Notes: generated from the sequence alone by a model not told the origin. A stretch of DNA of 8,460 bases from Deltaproteobacteria bacterium (GCA_030603465.1 JAUVXT010000106.1:1-8460), one strand, 5' to 3'. Positions 1 through 7,580 are shown, counted from the stretch's first letter. A program made the numbers and translations.

Positions 1-1955
1 AAAAATGGTTAAGATTCAGGATTGCGACAATCCTGGGATTTTCCCTGATACTTTTTATAGCGCTGATATCCATGGCATTTCAGCTTCAGATAATGTCGGG
101 GCAGGCGCTGAAGTCGATGGCAGATAAACAGCATACGAGAAGCCTGGCGCTTCACACGGAGAGAGGGACTATTGTTGATAGAAACGGACAGGAACTTGCG
201 GCAACTATCCTTGCCGATTCTGTTTATGCCGATCCTTCAAAGATAAAAGATCGTGAAGGAATATCGGCAAAACTGTCTTCCGCCCTCTATGTGAAAAAGG
301 ACAATATCAAGAAAAGGCTGTCGAGATCGAGAAATTTTTCCTGGATTGCGAGACAGGTTTCCCCGGCTCAGGCGAAGCGAACCAGCGCGTTAAATTTGAA
401 CGGTGTTCATCTGATACAGGAACCGAAACGATTCTATCCACATAAGGAACTTGCATGTCATATTATCGGGTTTGCGGGTTTTGATTCCAACGGACTGGAA
501 GGACTTGAATTAAAATATAACAATTTTCTGAAAAATGTGCCCGATAAGGCCATATGGAAAAGGGATGCCAAGGGAAACAGGCTTTATCAGAAGGATCACG
601 CAGGGGGTGTCAAGAGTACGGGGACGAGTAATCTGATTCTTACCATTGACAGCAAGGTACAATATATCGTTGAGATGCAGTTGAAAGAGGCTGTTGAGAA
701 GGCCGATGCGAAGGGTGGGATTATCATTGTAATGGACCCACGTACGGGTGAGGTGCTGGCGATGGCAAATATGCCCCGGTTTAACCCCAATGCCTTTTCC
801 AGATATTCACACGGTGCCTTTAGAAACAGGGCGGTGACGGATTGCTTTGACCCTGGTTCAATTTTTAAGCCCTTCCTGGCGGCTGCTGCCCTGGAAGAAG
901 GTATCGCGGAAGAATCCGACATAATTAATTGCGAAAAAGGGGCTTATATTGTTGGAAACAGGACGATACATGAGGCCCATAACAAGGAATTCGAGGAACT
1001 GACATTCCGGGAGGTGTTAAAACGTTCAAGCAACATAGGCTCTGTCAAGATTGCCGAAAGGCTGGGGAAGGAAAAGTATTTTGATTACATCGAAAAATTC
1101 GGATTTGGTGCAAAAACGGGGATTGATCTTCCCGGTGAGGTTCGTGGGATATTGAGAGATGTCGATGATTGGAAGGATGTGGATTTTGCAACCATAGCCT
1201 TTGGCCAGGGTATTTCAGTGACGGCCATACAGCTTATTACGGCTATCTCCGCCATAGCGAACCATGGTGTTTTGATGAAACCGCATGTTGTCAGGGGCAT
1301 GATAGATAAAAATGGACAGGTGATAAAGGAGTTCAAACCGACGGTTATAAGAAGGGTTATTTCACCGGTCACGGCAGAGAGGATGAGGGCCATTCTGGCG
1401 GATGTTGTCGAGGACGGCACGGGGAAGCGGGCCAGAATGGCCGACGTCACCGTAGCCGGGAAAACGGGCACTTCACAAAAGTTTGACTTTTCGAAAGGGA
1501 AGTATTCCTCTGAAAAGGTGGTGGCATCCTTTGTCGGGTTTTTGCCCGCAGATAATCCCCATATGGCGATTCTTGTCATGCTCGATGAACCTAAGGCACA
1601 GAAGTGGGGAGGAGAAGCGGCAGCCCCGGTCTTTAAAAATATTTCAGAACAGATCCTCAGATCCTTTGGTCGGGATATAGAACTCAGAGAGGTGATTGCC
1701 GATGAGAGGGAAAATAACGTGGATATTGTCCGGGTGTCAACTTATGAGGAGCTTTTTCATAAGGAGGAACCGAATGATTCTGTTATTCCCGATTTCAGAG
1801 GCATGTCGATGAGGGAGGTTTTGAGGATTTCCCGCAGGATGGGAATTGAGGCGAAGGTTTCGGGATCAGGATGGGCTGTGAGTCAGAAACCGGCGCCGGG
1901 TTCCCCGGCAGATGAGCATCAATCCTGTTATGTTTTGTTCAAGAAGGGGCTTTAG
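1..1955 (+). CDS. ftsI: Division-specific peptidoglycan transpeptidase FtsI (PBP3 type) with C-terminal PASTA domain, 5' end cut by window
   Basis: Septal transpeptidase (class B penicillin-binding protein) that cross-links peptide stems on the periplasmic side of the membrane as partner of FtsW. The first in-frame ATG is at 72, but the frame is open back to base 3. Those 23 upstream codons read as basic residues (KWLRFR) followed by a hydrophobic run (IATILGFSLILFIALIS), the expected membrane anchor, so the true start lies left of the window and 72 is an internal Met. Numbering from that Met: dimerisation-domain motif RGTIVDRNGQ at 31-40; acylation motif SIFK with catalytic Ser263 and Lys266; SSN at 319-321; KTGTS at 464-468. 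All three active-site motifs are intact. Residues about 571-627 (VIPDFRGMSM... to ...VLFKKGL) form one PASTA domain, absent from E. coli FtsI. The stop TAG at 1953-1955 lies three bases before murE. A sporulation or elongation class B PBP is possible by sequence alone, but the dcw position favours FtsI. Confidence 0.96.
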   Translation, partial: KWLRFRIATILGFSLILFIALISMAFQLQIMSGQALKSMADKQHTRSLALHTERGTIVDRNGQELAATILADSVYADPSKIKDREGISAKLSSALYVKKDNIKKRLSRSRNFSWIARQVSPAQAKRTSALNLNGVHLIQEPKRFYPHKELACHIIGFAGFDSNGLEGLELKYNNFLKNVPDKAIWKRDAKGNRLYQKDHAGGVKSTGTSNLILTIDSKVQYIVEMQLKEAVEKADAKGGIIIVMDPRTGEVLAMANMPRFNPNAFSRYSHGAFRNRAVTDCFDPGSIFKPFLAAAALEEGIAEESDIINCEKGAYIVGNRTIHEAHNKEFEELTFREVLKRSSNIGSVKIAERLGKEKYFDYIEKFGFGAKTGIDLPGEVRGILRDVDDWKDVDFATIAFGQGISVTAIQLITAISAIANHGVLMKPHVVRGMIDKNGQVIKEFKPTVIRRVISPVTAERMRAILADVVEDGTGKRARMADVTVAGKTGTSQKFDFSKGKYSSEKVVASFVGFLPADNPHMAILVMLDEPKAQKWGGEAAAPVFKNISEQILRSFGRDIELREVIADERENNVDIVRVSTYEELFHKEEPNDSVIPDFRGMSMREVLRISRRMGIEAKVSGSGWAVSQKPAPGSPADEHQSCYVLFKKGL

Positions 1956-1958
1956 GGT

Positions 1959-3482
1959 ATGTGTATGCGACTTACTCGGCTCATGAATGGCATAGATCTA
2001 GTGGAATCCTCGGGTGATTTCTCTTCCGAGATATCGGACATCTGTTACGATTCGAGGCGGTGCGGGAAGGGCTCGTTGTTTGTGGCCATTCCGGGTCTCA
2101 AGCATGATGGTCATGACTTCATAGAGGAGGCGGTAAAGAGGGGCGCAGTTTGTGTTGTGCATGAAAAAGATATTATCCCCTCAAAAGGTGTTGCCTCCGT
2201 CAGGGTCAGAGACAGCCGCCTCGTAATGGGAAGTCTTGGGAAAAATTTCTACGGGAATCCATCAGGGGAGATATGTCTTATAGGGGTTACTGGAACAAAC
2301 GGTAAAACGACCGTTACCTATCTCCTGGAATCTATCCTGAAAGAGGCGGGATTTAACGCAGGAGTTATAGGGACGATCAACTATCGATACGGGGGACGGG
2401 CGTTTCAATCCCCCAATACAACGCCGGAATCTGTCGACCTCCATAGGATACTGAGGGAGATGGCCGATTCCGGAGTTACTCACGCCGTTATGGAGGTATC
2501 GTCTCATGCCATCGATCTGAAGAGGGTAGATGCCTGCGAGTATGAGATGGGGATTTTTACAAATCTTTACAGTGAACACCTCGATTATCACGGAACGATG
2601 GAAAACTATTTTCTCGTGAAGAAGAGATTCTTGCAGGAACTTATAACAGGTGGAAAGAAGATAGTAAATGGCGATGATCCCTGGGGAATGAGAATTATTC
2701 AAGAAGAGGGATCGCGAGCGCTGGCCTTCGGTATAGAAAAATCCTGTGATGTGTCGGCTTTTGATTTTAGACTCTCCATGGACGGAATAACCGCGCGGAT
2801 AAGGACTTCAGACGGGGAATTTGGGCTGACTTCTTCAATGATAGGAAAGTTCAACCTGTTCAATATCCTTACCTCCGTAACTGCCGCCCTTTCACTCGAT
2901 ATCCCCAGGGGGGATATCGTGGCAGGGATAGAAAAAGTTAAGAATATTCCCGGTCGCCTTGAAAGGGTGAACGATCCCGGTGACCCCGCGGTATTCGTCG
3001 ATTATGCTCATACGGAAGACGCCCTGAAGAGGGCCCTTGAGAACCTGGTCGAGTTCAAGAAGAGGAAGATTATCACTGTCTTCGGATGTGGTGGCGACAG
3101 AGATCGGACCAAGAGGGCTCCCATGGGAAAGGTTGCCACAGAACTCAGTGATATTGCCATTGTAACCTCTGATAATCCCAGGACGGAAGATCCTCTGGAA
3201 ATCATAGGTGAAATAGAGGGGGGGATTGATGGAAATTCTATAGAGAGATTCTTGTCCGGGAATATTTATGGGAATAAAAACGGGAAGGGATATATCGTGA
3301 TTCCCGATCGCCGGGAAGCTATAGAACTGGCAGTCTCCATTGCCGACACTGCGGATATTGTACTGATAGCCGGAAAGGGGCATGAAGATTACCAGATCCT
3401 CGGGACCGGGCGAATCTCTTTTGATGACAGGATTGTTACGAGAGAAGCCCTTGCCAAGAGGAGAGCCAGAGGGAGGGGCTGA
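1959..3482 (+). CDS. murE: UDP-N-acetylmuramoyl-L-alanyl-D-glutamate--2,6-diaminopimelate ligase MurE
   Basis: Cytoplasmic ATP-dependent ligase adding the third stem residue to UDP-MurNAc-L-Ala-D-Glu. At 507 aa it is close to the usual length (about 490-500). Visible in order: an N-terminal domain with YDSR and LFVAIPG (about 30-50) that binds the UDP-sugar; the ATP loop GTNGKTT at 112-118; NTTPE at 153-157 for UDP-MurNAc contact; EVSSHAIDL; SEHLDYHGTMENY leading to Lys221, which aligns with the family's carbamylated lysine; DYAHTEDAL; and GCGGDRDRTKR. DNPR at 405-408 is the signature of meso-diaminopimelate specificity (lysine enzymes carry a different residue at the Arg), so the product is meso-DAP peptidoglycan. 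The start at 1959 has AAGGGG at 1944-1949, nine bases upstream; the ATG at 1965 (Met3) is an alternative that would remove only two residues. The gene lies three bases after ftsI and overlaps murF by one base, indicating one transcription unit. Confidence 0.98.
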   Translation: MCMRLTRLMNGIDLVESSGDFSSEISDICYDSRRCGKGSLFVAIPGLKHDGHDFIEEAVKRGAVCVVHEKDIIPSKGVASVRVRDSRLVMGSLGKNFYGNPSGEICLIGVTGTNGKTTVTYLLESILKEAGFNAGVIGTINYRYGGRAFQSPNTTPESVDLHRILREMADSGVTHAVMEVSSHAIDLKRVDACEYEMGIFTNLYSEHLDYHGTMENYFLVKKRFLQELITGGKKIVNGDDPWGMRIIQEEGSRALAFGIEKSCDVSAFDFRLSMDGITARIRTSDGEFGLTSSMIGKFNLFNILTSVTAALSLDIPRGDIVAGIEKVKNIPGRLERVNDPGDPAVFVDYAHTEDALKRALENLVEFKKRKIITVFGCGGDRDRTKRAPMGKVATELSDIAIVTSDNPRTEDPLEIIGEIEGGIDGNSIERFLSGNIYGNKNGKGYIVIPDRREAIELAVSIADTADIVLIAGKGHEDYQILGTGRISFDDRIVTREALAKRRARGRG

Positions 3483-4891
3483 TGAATCAACCGGTCCCAT
3501 CCTTTACGGCAGGAGAGATTGCGAAGGCCACGGGAGGCGATCTTGCGAGAGGATTGCAGGACAAAGTCTTCAAAGGACTGTCTACCGATTCGAGAAATAT
3601 AGAAGAGGGAAACCTTTTTGTCCCCATTGTGGGGGAGAATTATGACGGGCACGATTTTATCGAAAGGGCGGTCGAAGGAGGAGCCGCGGGAGTACTGATT
3701 CAGAAGGGGAAATCGGGAGATTTTGAGTTAGATATTCCTCTCATCATTGTTGACGATACTGTGAAATCTCTGGGAGATATCGCATCTTTCTGGAGAAGAA
3801 GGTTTGAAATCCCTGTTGTAGCGATGACTGGGAGTTCCGGGAAGACGACGACGAAGGAGATGACAGCCTCCATCGTCTCTCTGTCCCGGAACATCTTAAA
3901 AAGCTATGGGAATTTTAATAATCTTATCGGTCTTCCCCTGACCCTTCTTGATCTGAATGCCTGCCATGAGGCGGTCATCCTTGAGATGGGTACAAACAGG
4001 AGGGGGGAAATCGAGAGGCTCACGAATATTGCCGAACCGGAAATCGGCATCATAACGAACGTGGGGCCCGCCCACCTTGAAGGGTTGAAATCCCTCGATG
4101 TGGTGGCCGAGGAAAAGGGAGATCTCTTTTTCAATATGAAAAAGGGCGGAGTAGCGATTGTAAACAGAGACGATGATGCCATAAGGGCTTTACAGGATCG
4201 ATGGGGGGGAAAGAGCGTAACATTCGGTATCGAAAGAGATGCCTTTGTTCGTGCGGAAGATATAACAAGAAGCGGGGAAAGGGAAACAAGTTTCGTGCTT
4301 GCGATGGAAGGAACCCGGAAGAGGATAAATATTGCGGCTCTCGGGAGGCATAATATCTCTAATGCCCTTGCCGCAGCTGCGTGCTCCCGGGCGCTGGGCA
4401 TAGAATACGATCAGATCTGCCGGGGGCTGGAAAACTTCAGACAGTTATCGGGGCGCATGAGCAGTCACAAATTGAAAAACGGAGTCTATCTTATCGATGA
4501 TACTTACAATGCAAATCCCGCATCGACCAGGGAAGCCATTGAAACATTGAGTGACCTGAAGGGAGATAATGAAATTGTTGTTATCATGGGAGATATGCTC
4601 GAGCTTGGCGACCGGGCCCGTGAGATGCATGAAGAGGTCGGGCAGCTTATGGCTGAAAGGGGCATAAGCAGAATCTTCCTGAAGGGAGATCTGGTCCGGT
4701 CAATGGCGGTGGGAGCGGAAAGAGGGGGATTGTCGAAAGACCGGATTATCTTTCCTGCGACTCCCGAAAGGGTGGTGGATGAACTTTCCTCATCTTTAAA
4801 GAGGGGTGACTGGATCCTGGTCAAGGGATCGAGGCGGATGAGGATGGAAGACTTTGTTAAGGCAATCATAAAGGTGTTCGGAGAGGATTAG
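3482..4891 (+). CDS. murF: UDP-N-acetylmuramoyl-tripeptide--D-alanyl-D-alanine ligase MurF
   Basis: Cytoplasmic ligase that attaches the D-Ala-D-Ala dipeptide, completing UDP-MurNAc-pentapeptide, the substrate of MraY. At 469 aa it is slightly longer than the E. coli enzyme (about 450). Motifs: N-terminal substrate domain with STDSR and LFVPIVGENYDGHDF, clearly paralogous to the same part of MurE next door; ATP loop GSSGKTT at 117-123; YGNFNNLIGLPLTLL; LEMGTNRRGEI; TNVGPAHLEGL followed by the AEEKGDLF segment; GRHNISNALAA; DDTYNANP at 339-346; MGDMLELG; and KGSRRMRME near the C-terminus. The start ATG overlaps the murE stop as TGATG, with the purine-rich GGGAGGGG at 3471-3478 just upstream, so translation is probably coupled to murE. 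The stop is three bases before mraY. Confidence 0.98.
   Translation: MNQPVPSFTAGEIAKATGGDLARGLQDKVFKGLSTDSRNIEEGNLFVPIVGENYDGHDFIERAVEGGAAGVLIQKGKSGDFELDIPLIIVDDTVKSLGDIASFWRRRFEIPVVAMTGSSGKTTTKEMTASIVSLSRNILKSYGNFNNLIGLPLTLLDLNACHEAVILEMGTNRRGEIERLTNIAEPEIGIITNVGPAHLEGLKSLDVVAEEKGDLFFNMKKGGVAIVNRDDDAIRALQDRWGGKSVTFGIERDAFVRAEDITRSGERETSFVLAMEGTRKRINIAALGRHNISNALAAAACSRALGIEYDQICRGLENFRQLSGRMSSHKLKNGVYLIDDTYNANPASTREAIETLSDLKGDNEIVVIMGDMLELGDRAREMHEEVGQLMAERGISRIFLKGDLVRSMAVGAERGGLSKDRIIFPATPERVVDELSSSLKRGDWILVKGSRRMRMEDFVKAIIKVFGED
4880..4887 (+). promoter_or_regulatory. Strong ribosome binding site of mraY
   Basis: GGAGAGGA lies inside the last codons of murF, seven bases before the ATG at 4895. 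This is the clearest Shine-Dalgarno match in the window and supports the start chosen for mraY over any internal ATG. Confidence 0.7.
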
Positions 4892-4894
4892 ATA

Positions 4895-5974
4895 ATGATT
4901 TACCATCTTTTATACCCCTTAAGTGAAACGTATTCATTCTTAAACGTCTTTCGCTATATAACCTTCAGGACGATATATGCGACCATCACCGCCCTCGTTA
5001 TATGTTTTGTCCTGGGGCCATGGCTTATAGGCAAACTTCAATCCCTCCAGATCAACCAGCCGATACGCGATGACGGCCCGGATTCACACCTGTCAAAAGA
5101 GGGAACTCCGACAATGGGGGGCATCCTGATAATTTTTTCCGTTGTCATATCTACCCTCCTCTGGGCGAGGCTCGACATAGATTATATATGGCTTATCCTC
5201 ATGGTAGTAGTCGGATTTGGCCTTATAGGATTCCGGGATGATTATAAAAAACTTGTAAGCAGGAGCAGCAACGGGACATCGGGGAAAAGGAGATTGATCG
5301 GAGAGGTGATCATAGCCCTCGTTGTAAGCGTTCTCCTCTATCTTAAACCGGATTTCAGTTCGAACGTAACGATCCCATTCTTTAAGACCTTTTTACCCGA
5401 TCTCGGGTGGGGATATATAATATTTTCCACATTTATCATCGTGGGCGCCGCCAATGCGGTAAATCTCACCGACGGACTCGATGGTCTTGCCATAGGTCCC
5501 GCCACGATATGCTTTGTCACCTATCTCCTCTTTGCCTATATTACCGGGAATATAAAGATAGCAGGTTATCTGCAGATACCTTACGTGGCAGGGACGGGGG
5601 AATTGACTGTCTTTTGCGGAGCAATGGTCGGAGCGGGTATCGGTTTCCTCTGGTACAACACCTACCCCGCCCAGATATTCATGGGCGATGTCGGATCCCT
5701 CTCACTGGGAGGCGCCCTGGGAACGATAGCTATTATGACAAAACAGGAGATCATCCTTGCCATAGTGGGGGGGATGTTTGTAATCGAGACGATCTCCGTT
5801 ATCTTTCAGGTGGGATGGTTTAAGATATCGAACGGGAAGAGGATATTCAAGATGGCGCCCATTCATCATCACTTTGAAATAAAAGGGTGGGCGGAGCCCA
5901 AGGTCATTGTGCGTTTCTGGATTATTTCCATCATCCTTGCCCTGGTTGCGATAAGTACGCTCAAGCTCAGATAG
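4895..5974 (+). CDS. mraY: Phospho-N-acetylmuramoyl-pentapeptide transferase MraY
   Basis: Polytopic inner-membrane enzyme of the polyprenyl-phosphate N-acetylhexosamine-1-phosphate transferase family. It transfers phospho-MurNAc-pentapeptide from UDP to undecaprenyl phosphate, giving lipid I, on the cytoplasmic face. The length of 359 aa matches the usual 360. Visible: an N-terminal membrane segment around residues 22-45; SKEGTPTMGG in the first cytoplasmic loop; the Mg-binding pair Asp115-Asp116 in GFRDDYKKL; NLTDGLDGLA with Asp193; NTYPAQIFMGDVGSLSLG with Asp265; and the histidine motif APIHHHFEIKG with His324-326. About ten hydrophobic stretches alternate with these loops, as in the family. 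All catalytic residues are present. The preceding gap to murF is three bases. The following gap to murD is 259 bases and holds a large palindrome, unlike every other junction here. Confidence 0.98.
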   Translation: MIYHLLYPLSETYSFLNVFRYITFRTIYATITALVICFVLGPWLIGKLQSLQINQPIRDDGPDSHLSKEGTPTMGGILIIFSVVISTLLWARLDIDYIWLILMVVVGFGLIGFRDDYKKLVSRSSNGTSGKRRLIGEVIIALVVSVLLYLKPDFSSNVTIPFFKTFLPDLGWGYIIFSTFIIVGAANAVNLTDGLDGLAIGPATICFVTYLLFAYITGNIKIAGYLQIPYVAGTGELTVFCGAMVGAGIGFLWYNTYPAQIFMGDVGSLSLGGALGTIAIMTKQEIILAIVGGMFVIETISVIFQVGWFKISNGKRIFKMAPIHHHFEIKGWAEPKVIVRFWIISIILALVAISTLKLR

Positions 5975-5990
5975 GAAATATAAAACAGGT

Positions 5991-6211
5991 TCTTTCGTAA
6001 TAAAGTTGTTCAAGCATAAATTTCTTTGAGCGGTCATTAAGATGGTTTTTGCGAATAAATCCTGGCGAAGCGGAAGGATAGCGATTCCAACTGTTTGAGC
6101 CCGAAGGGCGAGTTTTGGAATCGCCTGAAGCAAGCCTTGGATTTATCAAAAAGCATCTTAGACAAGTGAAAAGGTGTTTATGCGACAGTTCATCAACTTA
6201 AATGCGAAAAG
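5991..6211. repeat. Large imperfect palindrome (about 220 bases) filling the mraY-murD gap; MITE-like or folded-RNA element
   Basis: The two halves are nested inverted repeats about a centre near 6101-6104. From outside in: 5991-6008 against 6194-6211 (13 of 18 positions complementary, ending in AAGTTG/CAACTT); GCATAAA 6014-6020 against TTTATGC 6177-6183; 6038-6062 against 6139-6160 (21 of 22 paired, with an extra CGA at 6052-6054), made up of TAAGATG-TTTTTG and ATAAATCC blocks; GCGATTCCAA 6081-6090 against TTGGAATCGC 6115-6124 (perfect); and GCCC 6099-6102 against GGGC 6106-6109 with a GAA loop. The arms are separated by less well paired stretches. No convincing gene lies inside on either strand. 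TAAAA occurs just outside both ends (5981-5985 and 6213-6217) and might be a target duplication, but it is short and A-rich. The shape suits a non-autonomous folded repeat inserted in the operon, or a stable hairpin in the mRNA. I cannot assign a named family. Confidence 0.8.
6081..6124. repeat. Core hairpin of the mraY-murD palindrome
   Basis: A perfect 10-base inverted repeat, GCGATTCCAA / TTGGAATCGC, encloses a 24-base interior that carries its own GCCC-GAA-GGGC mini-hairpin. It is the best-conserved part of the larger palindrome and the natural query for finding other copies in the genome. There is no T-run after the stem, so it does not look like an intrinsic terminator; that fits with the downstream murD and ftsW needing transcription from somewhere. 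Confidence 0.75.
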
Positions 6212-6233
6212 GTAAAATAACTGGCGAAGTAAT

Positions 6234-7580
6234 ATGGAATTAAAGGGAAAAAGGATACTGGTTGTCGGTCTGGGGAGGACCGGGGTAGCTCTCGCCGGAT
6301 TCCTGACGGGACGTGGCGCGGAGGTTATTATATCCGACAACAAGCCCGCATCCGAACTGAAAGAAAGCATTAATGCCCTGAAGGGTATGAAGGTGACTTT
6401 AGACGTTGGGCGTCATAATGCGGATATCCTGTCACGGGTCGACCTGATCATACCCTCTCCCGGAGTGCCCCCTTTCAACGAACTTCTTGCAGGGGGTGTG
6501 GAAAGGGGGATACCGATTATCAGTGAGATTGAGCTTGCCTTCAGTTATCTTAAAGAGCCGGTCATTGCAATTACCGGCACGAACGGCAAGACAACGACCA
6601 CAAAACTTCTGGGTGAGATACTGAAAAAATGGGGGAAAAGGATATTTGTGGGTGGAAATATCGGAAATCCCCTTATTGAATATGTGGATGAAGGTGAAAG
6701 GGCCGATTATCTTGTAGTAGAGGTAAGCAGTTTTCAACTTCAGTGGGTAAAACGATTTCATCCGTCTGTTGCGGTCCTCTTGAATACAAGTTCCGATCAT
6801 CTCGATTACCATGAGACCTTCGAAGAATATGTCTCGACCAAAGAGAGAATCTTCGCAAATCAGGCGCCCGGGAATCTTGCCGTTCTCAATGCCGATGATG
6901 CGATGTCGGGAGATGTTTCAAAAAAGATCAGGGGAGACATCTTGTGTTTCAGCTCATCGCAAAAGCTTGAGAGGGGAATCTTTATCAATAACGGGGTATT
7001 GAGGTATCGAAATAACGGAGGGACGGAAGAGGAGTACCCTGTGGGTAAAGTTAAATTAAAAGGTATTCACAATCTGGAAAACGTTATGGCTGCGATAATC
7101 GCTTCTAGGAGATGCGGATGCCCGCGGAAAGTGATCGTCGAGGCGCTGGAAACCTTTAAGGGTATGCCTCACAGAATGGAATTTGTGCGGTCAAAGGACG
7201 GTGTAGAGATATATAACGATTCCAAAGGGACTAATGTGGATGCCGTTAAGAGGGCCTTGGAGTCATTTTCCGGATCTGTCATTCTCCTTATGGGGGGAAG
7301 AGATAAGGGCGGTGACTTTGGAATTCTTGCCGGGCTGATAGGGGAGAAGGTCAAAAAGCTGGTCCTTTTTGGCGAAGCAAGGGAGAAGATAAGATCTTTC
7401 GTGGGAGGGATCGTTGAAATGGGGTCGGTAGAGAAGCTGAAGGGGGCCATGGAAGAGGCCTGTAAAAGCTCTTCTCCCGGCGATGTGATACTCCTCTCGC
7501 CGGGGTGCTCGAGCTTTGACGAGTTTGCAAATTACAGGGAAAGAGGAAACTATTTTAAAGGAATTGTGAGGGATCTGTGA
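6234..7580 (+). CDS. murD: UDP-N-acetylmuramoyl-L-alanine--D-glutamate ligase MurD
   Basis: Cytoplasmic ATP-dependent ligase adding D-glutamate, the second stem residue, to UDP-MurNAc-L-Ala. Its length of 448 aa fits the family (E. coli about 438). Visible: an N-terminal Rossmann-like UDP-binding domain with VVGLGRTGVALAGFL; ATP loop GTNGKTT at 115-121; GGNIGNPL; VEVSSFQLQ; NTSSDHLDYH leading to Lys203, aligned with the carbamylated lysine; KGIHNLENVMAA; GMPHRMEFV; NDSKGTN at 328-334; MGGRDKGGDF; and the C-terminal SPGCSSFDEFANYRERG. The frame is closed by TAA at 6213-6215 with no other start before the ATG at 6234. The ribosome site is weak: only GGCGAAG at 6223-6229 sits close, and the better AAGG at 6209-6212 is 21 bases away at the edge of the palindrome. 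The end overlaps ftsW by four bases. Confidence 0.98.
   Translation: MELKGKRILVVGLGRTGVALAGFLTGRGAEVIISDNKPASELKESINALKGMKVTLDVGRHNADILSRVDLIIPSPGVPPFNELLAGGVERGIPIISEIELAFSYLKEPVIAITGTNGKTTTTKLLGEILKKWGKRIFVGGNIGNPLIEYVDEGERADYLVVEVSSFQLQWVKRFHPSVAVLLNTSSDHLDYHETFEEYVSTKERIFANQAPGNLAVLNADDAMSGDVSKKIRGDILCFSSSQKLERGIFINNGVLRYRNNGGTEEEYPVGKVKLKGIHNLENVMAAIIASRRCGCPRKVIVEALETFKGMPHRMEFVRSKDGVEIYNDSKGTNVDAVKRALESFSGSVILLMGGRDKGGDFGILAGLIGEKVKKLVLFGEAREKIRSFVGGIVEMGSVEKLKGAMEEACKSSSPGDVILLSPGCSSFDEFANYRERGNYFKGIVRDL

Noticed and set aside
2898..2918. Perfect 9-base inverted repeat GATATCCCC-AGG-GGGGATATC inside murE
   Set aside because: It encodes ordinary MurE residues (DIPRGDI) and has no T-run or neighbouring regulatory context. 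One such hairpin in 8 kb can arise by chance.
1959..4891. MurE and MurF as a recent tandem duplication
   Set aside because: They share N-terminal and ATP-loop patterns because Mur ligases are an ancient paralogous family. Their specific motifs (DNPR versus DDTYNANP) and overall divergence show two distinct, standard enzymes.
6099..6116. GCCC-GAA-GGGC stem followed by GAGTTTT as an intrinsic terminator after mraY
   Set aside because: The stem is only four pairs and the four Ts are not directly after it; they belong to the partner arm of the larger palindrome.
5967..6149. A 60-codon minus-strand open frame in the mraY-murD gap, starting with MINPRLASGDSK
   Set aside because: It lies across the left half and centre of the palindrome and the mraY end, has no recognisable domain, and its composition follows the repeat. 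It is best explained as a chance frame in a structured element.
5975..6233. A sigma70-type promoter for murD within the gap
   Set aside because: Several TTG-rich and AT-rich hexamers exist, but I found no pair with acceptable -35 and -10 matches at 16-18 base spacing, so no promoter is called.
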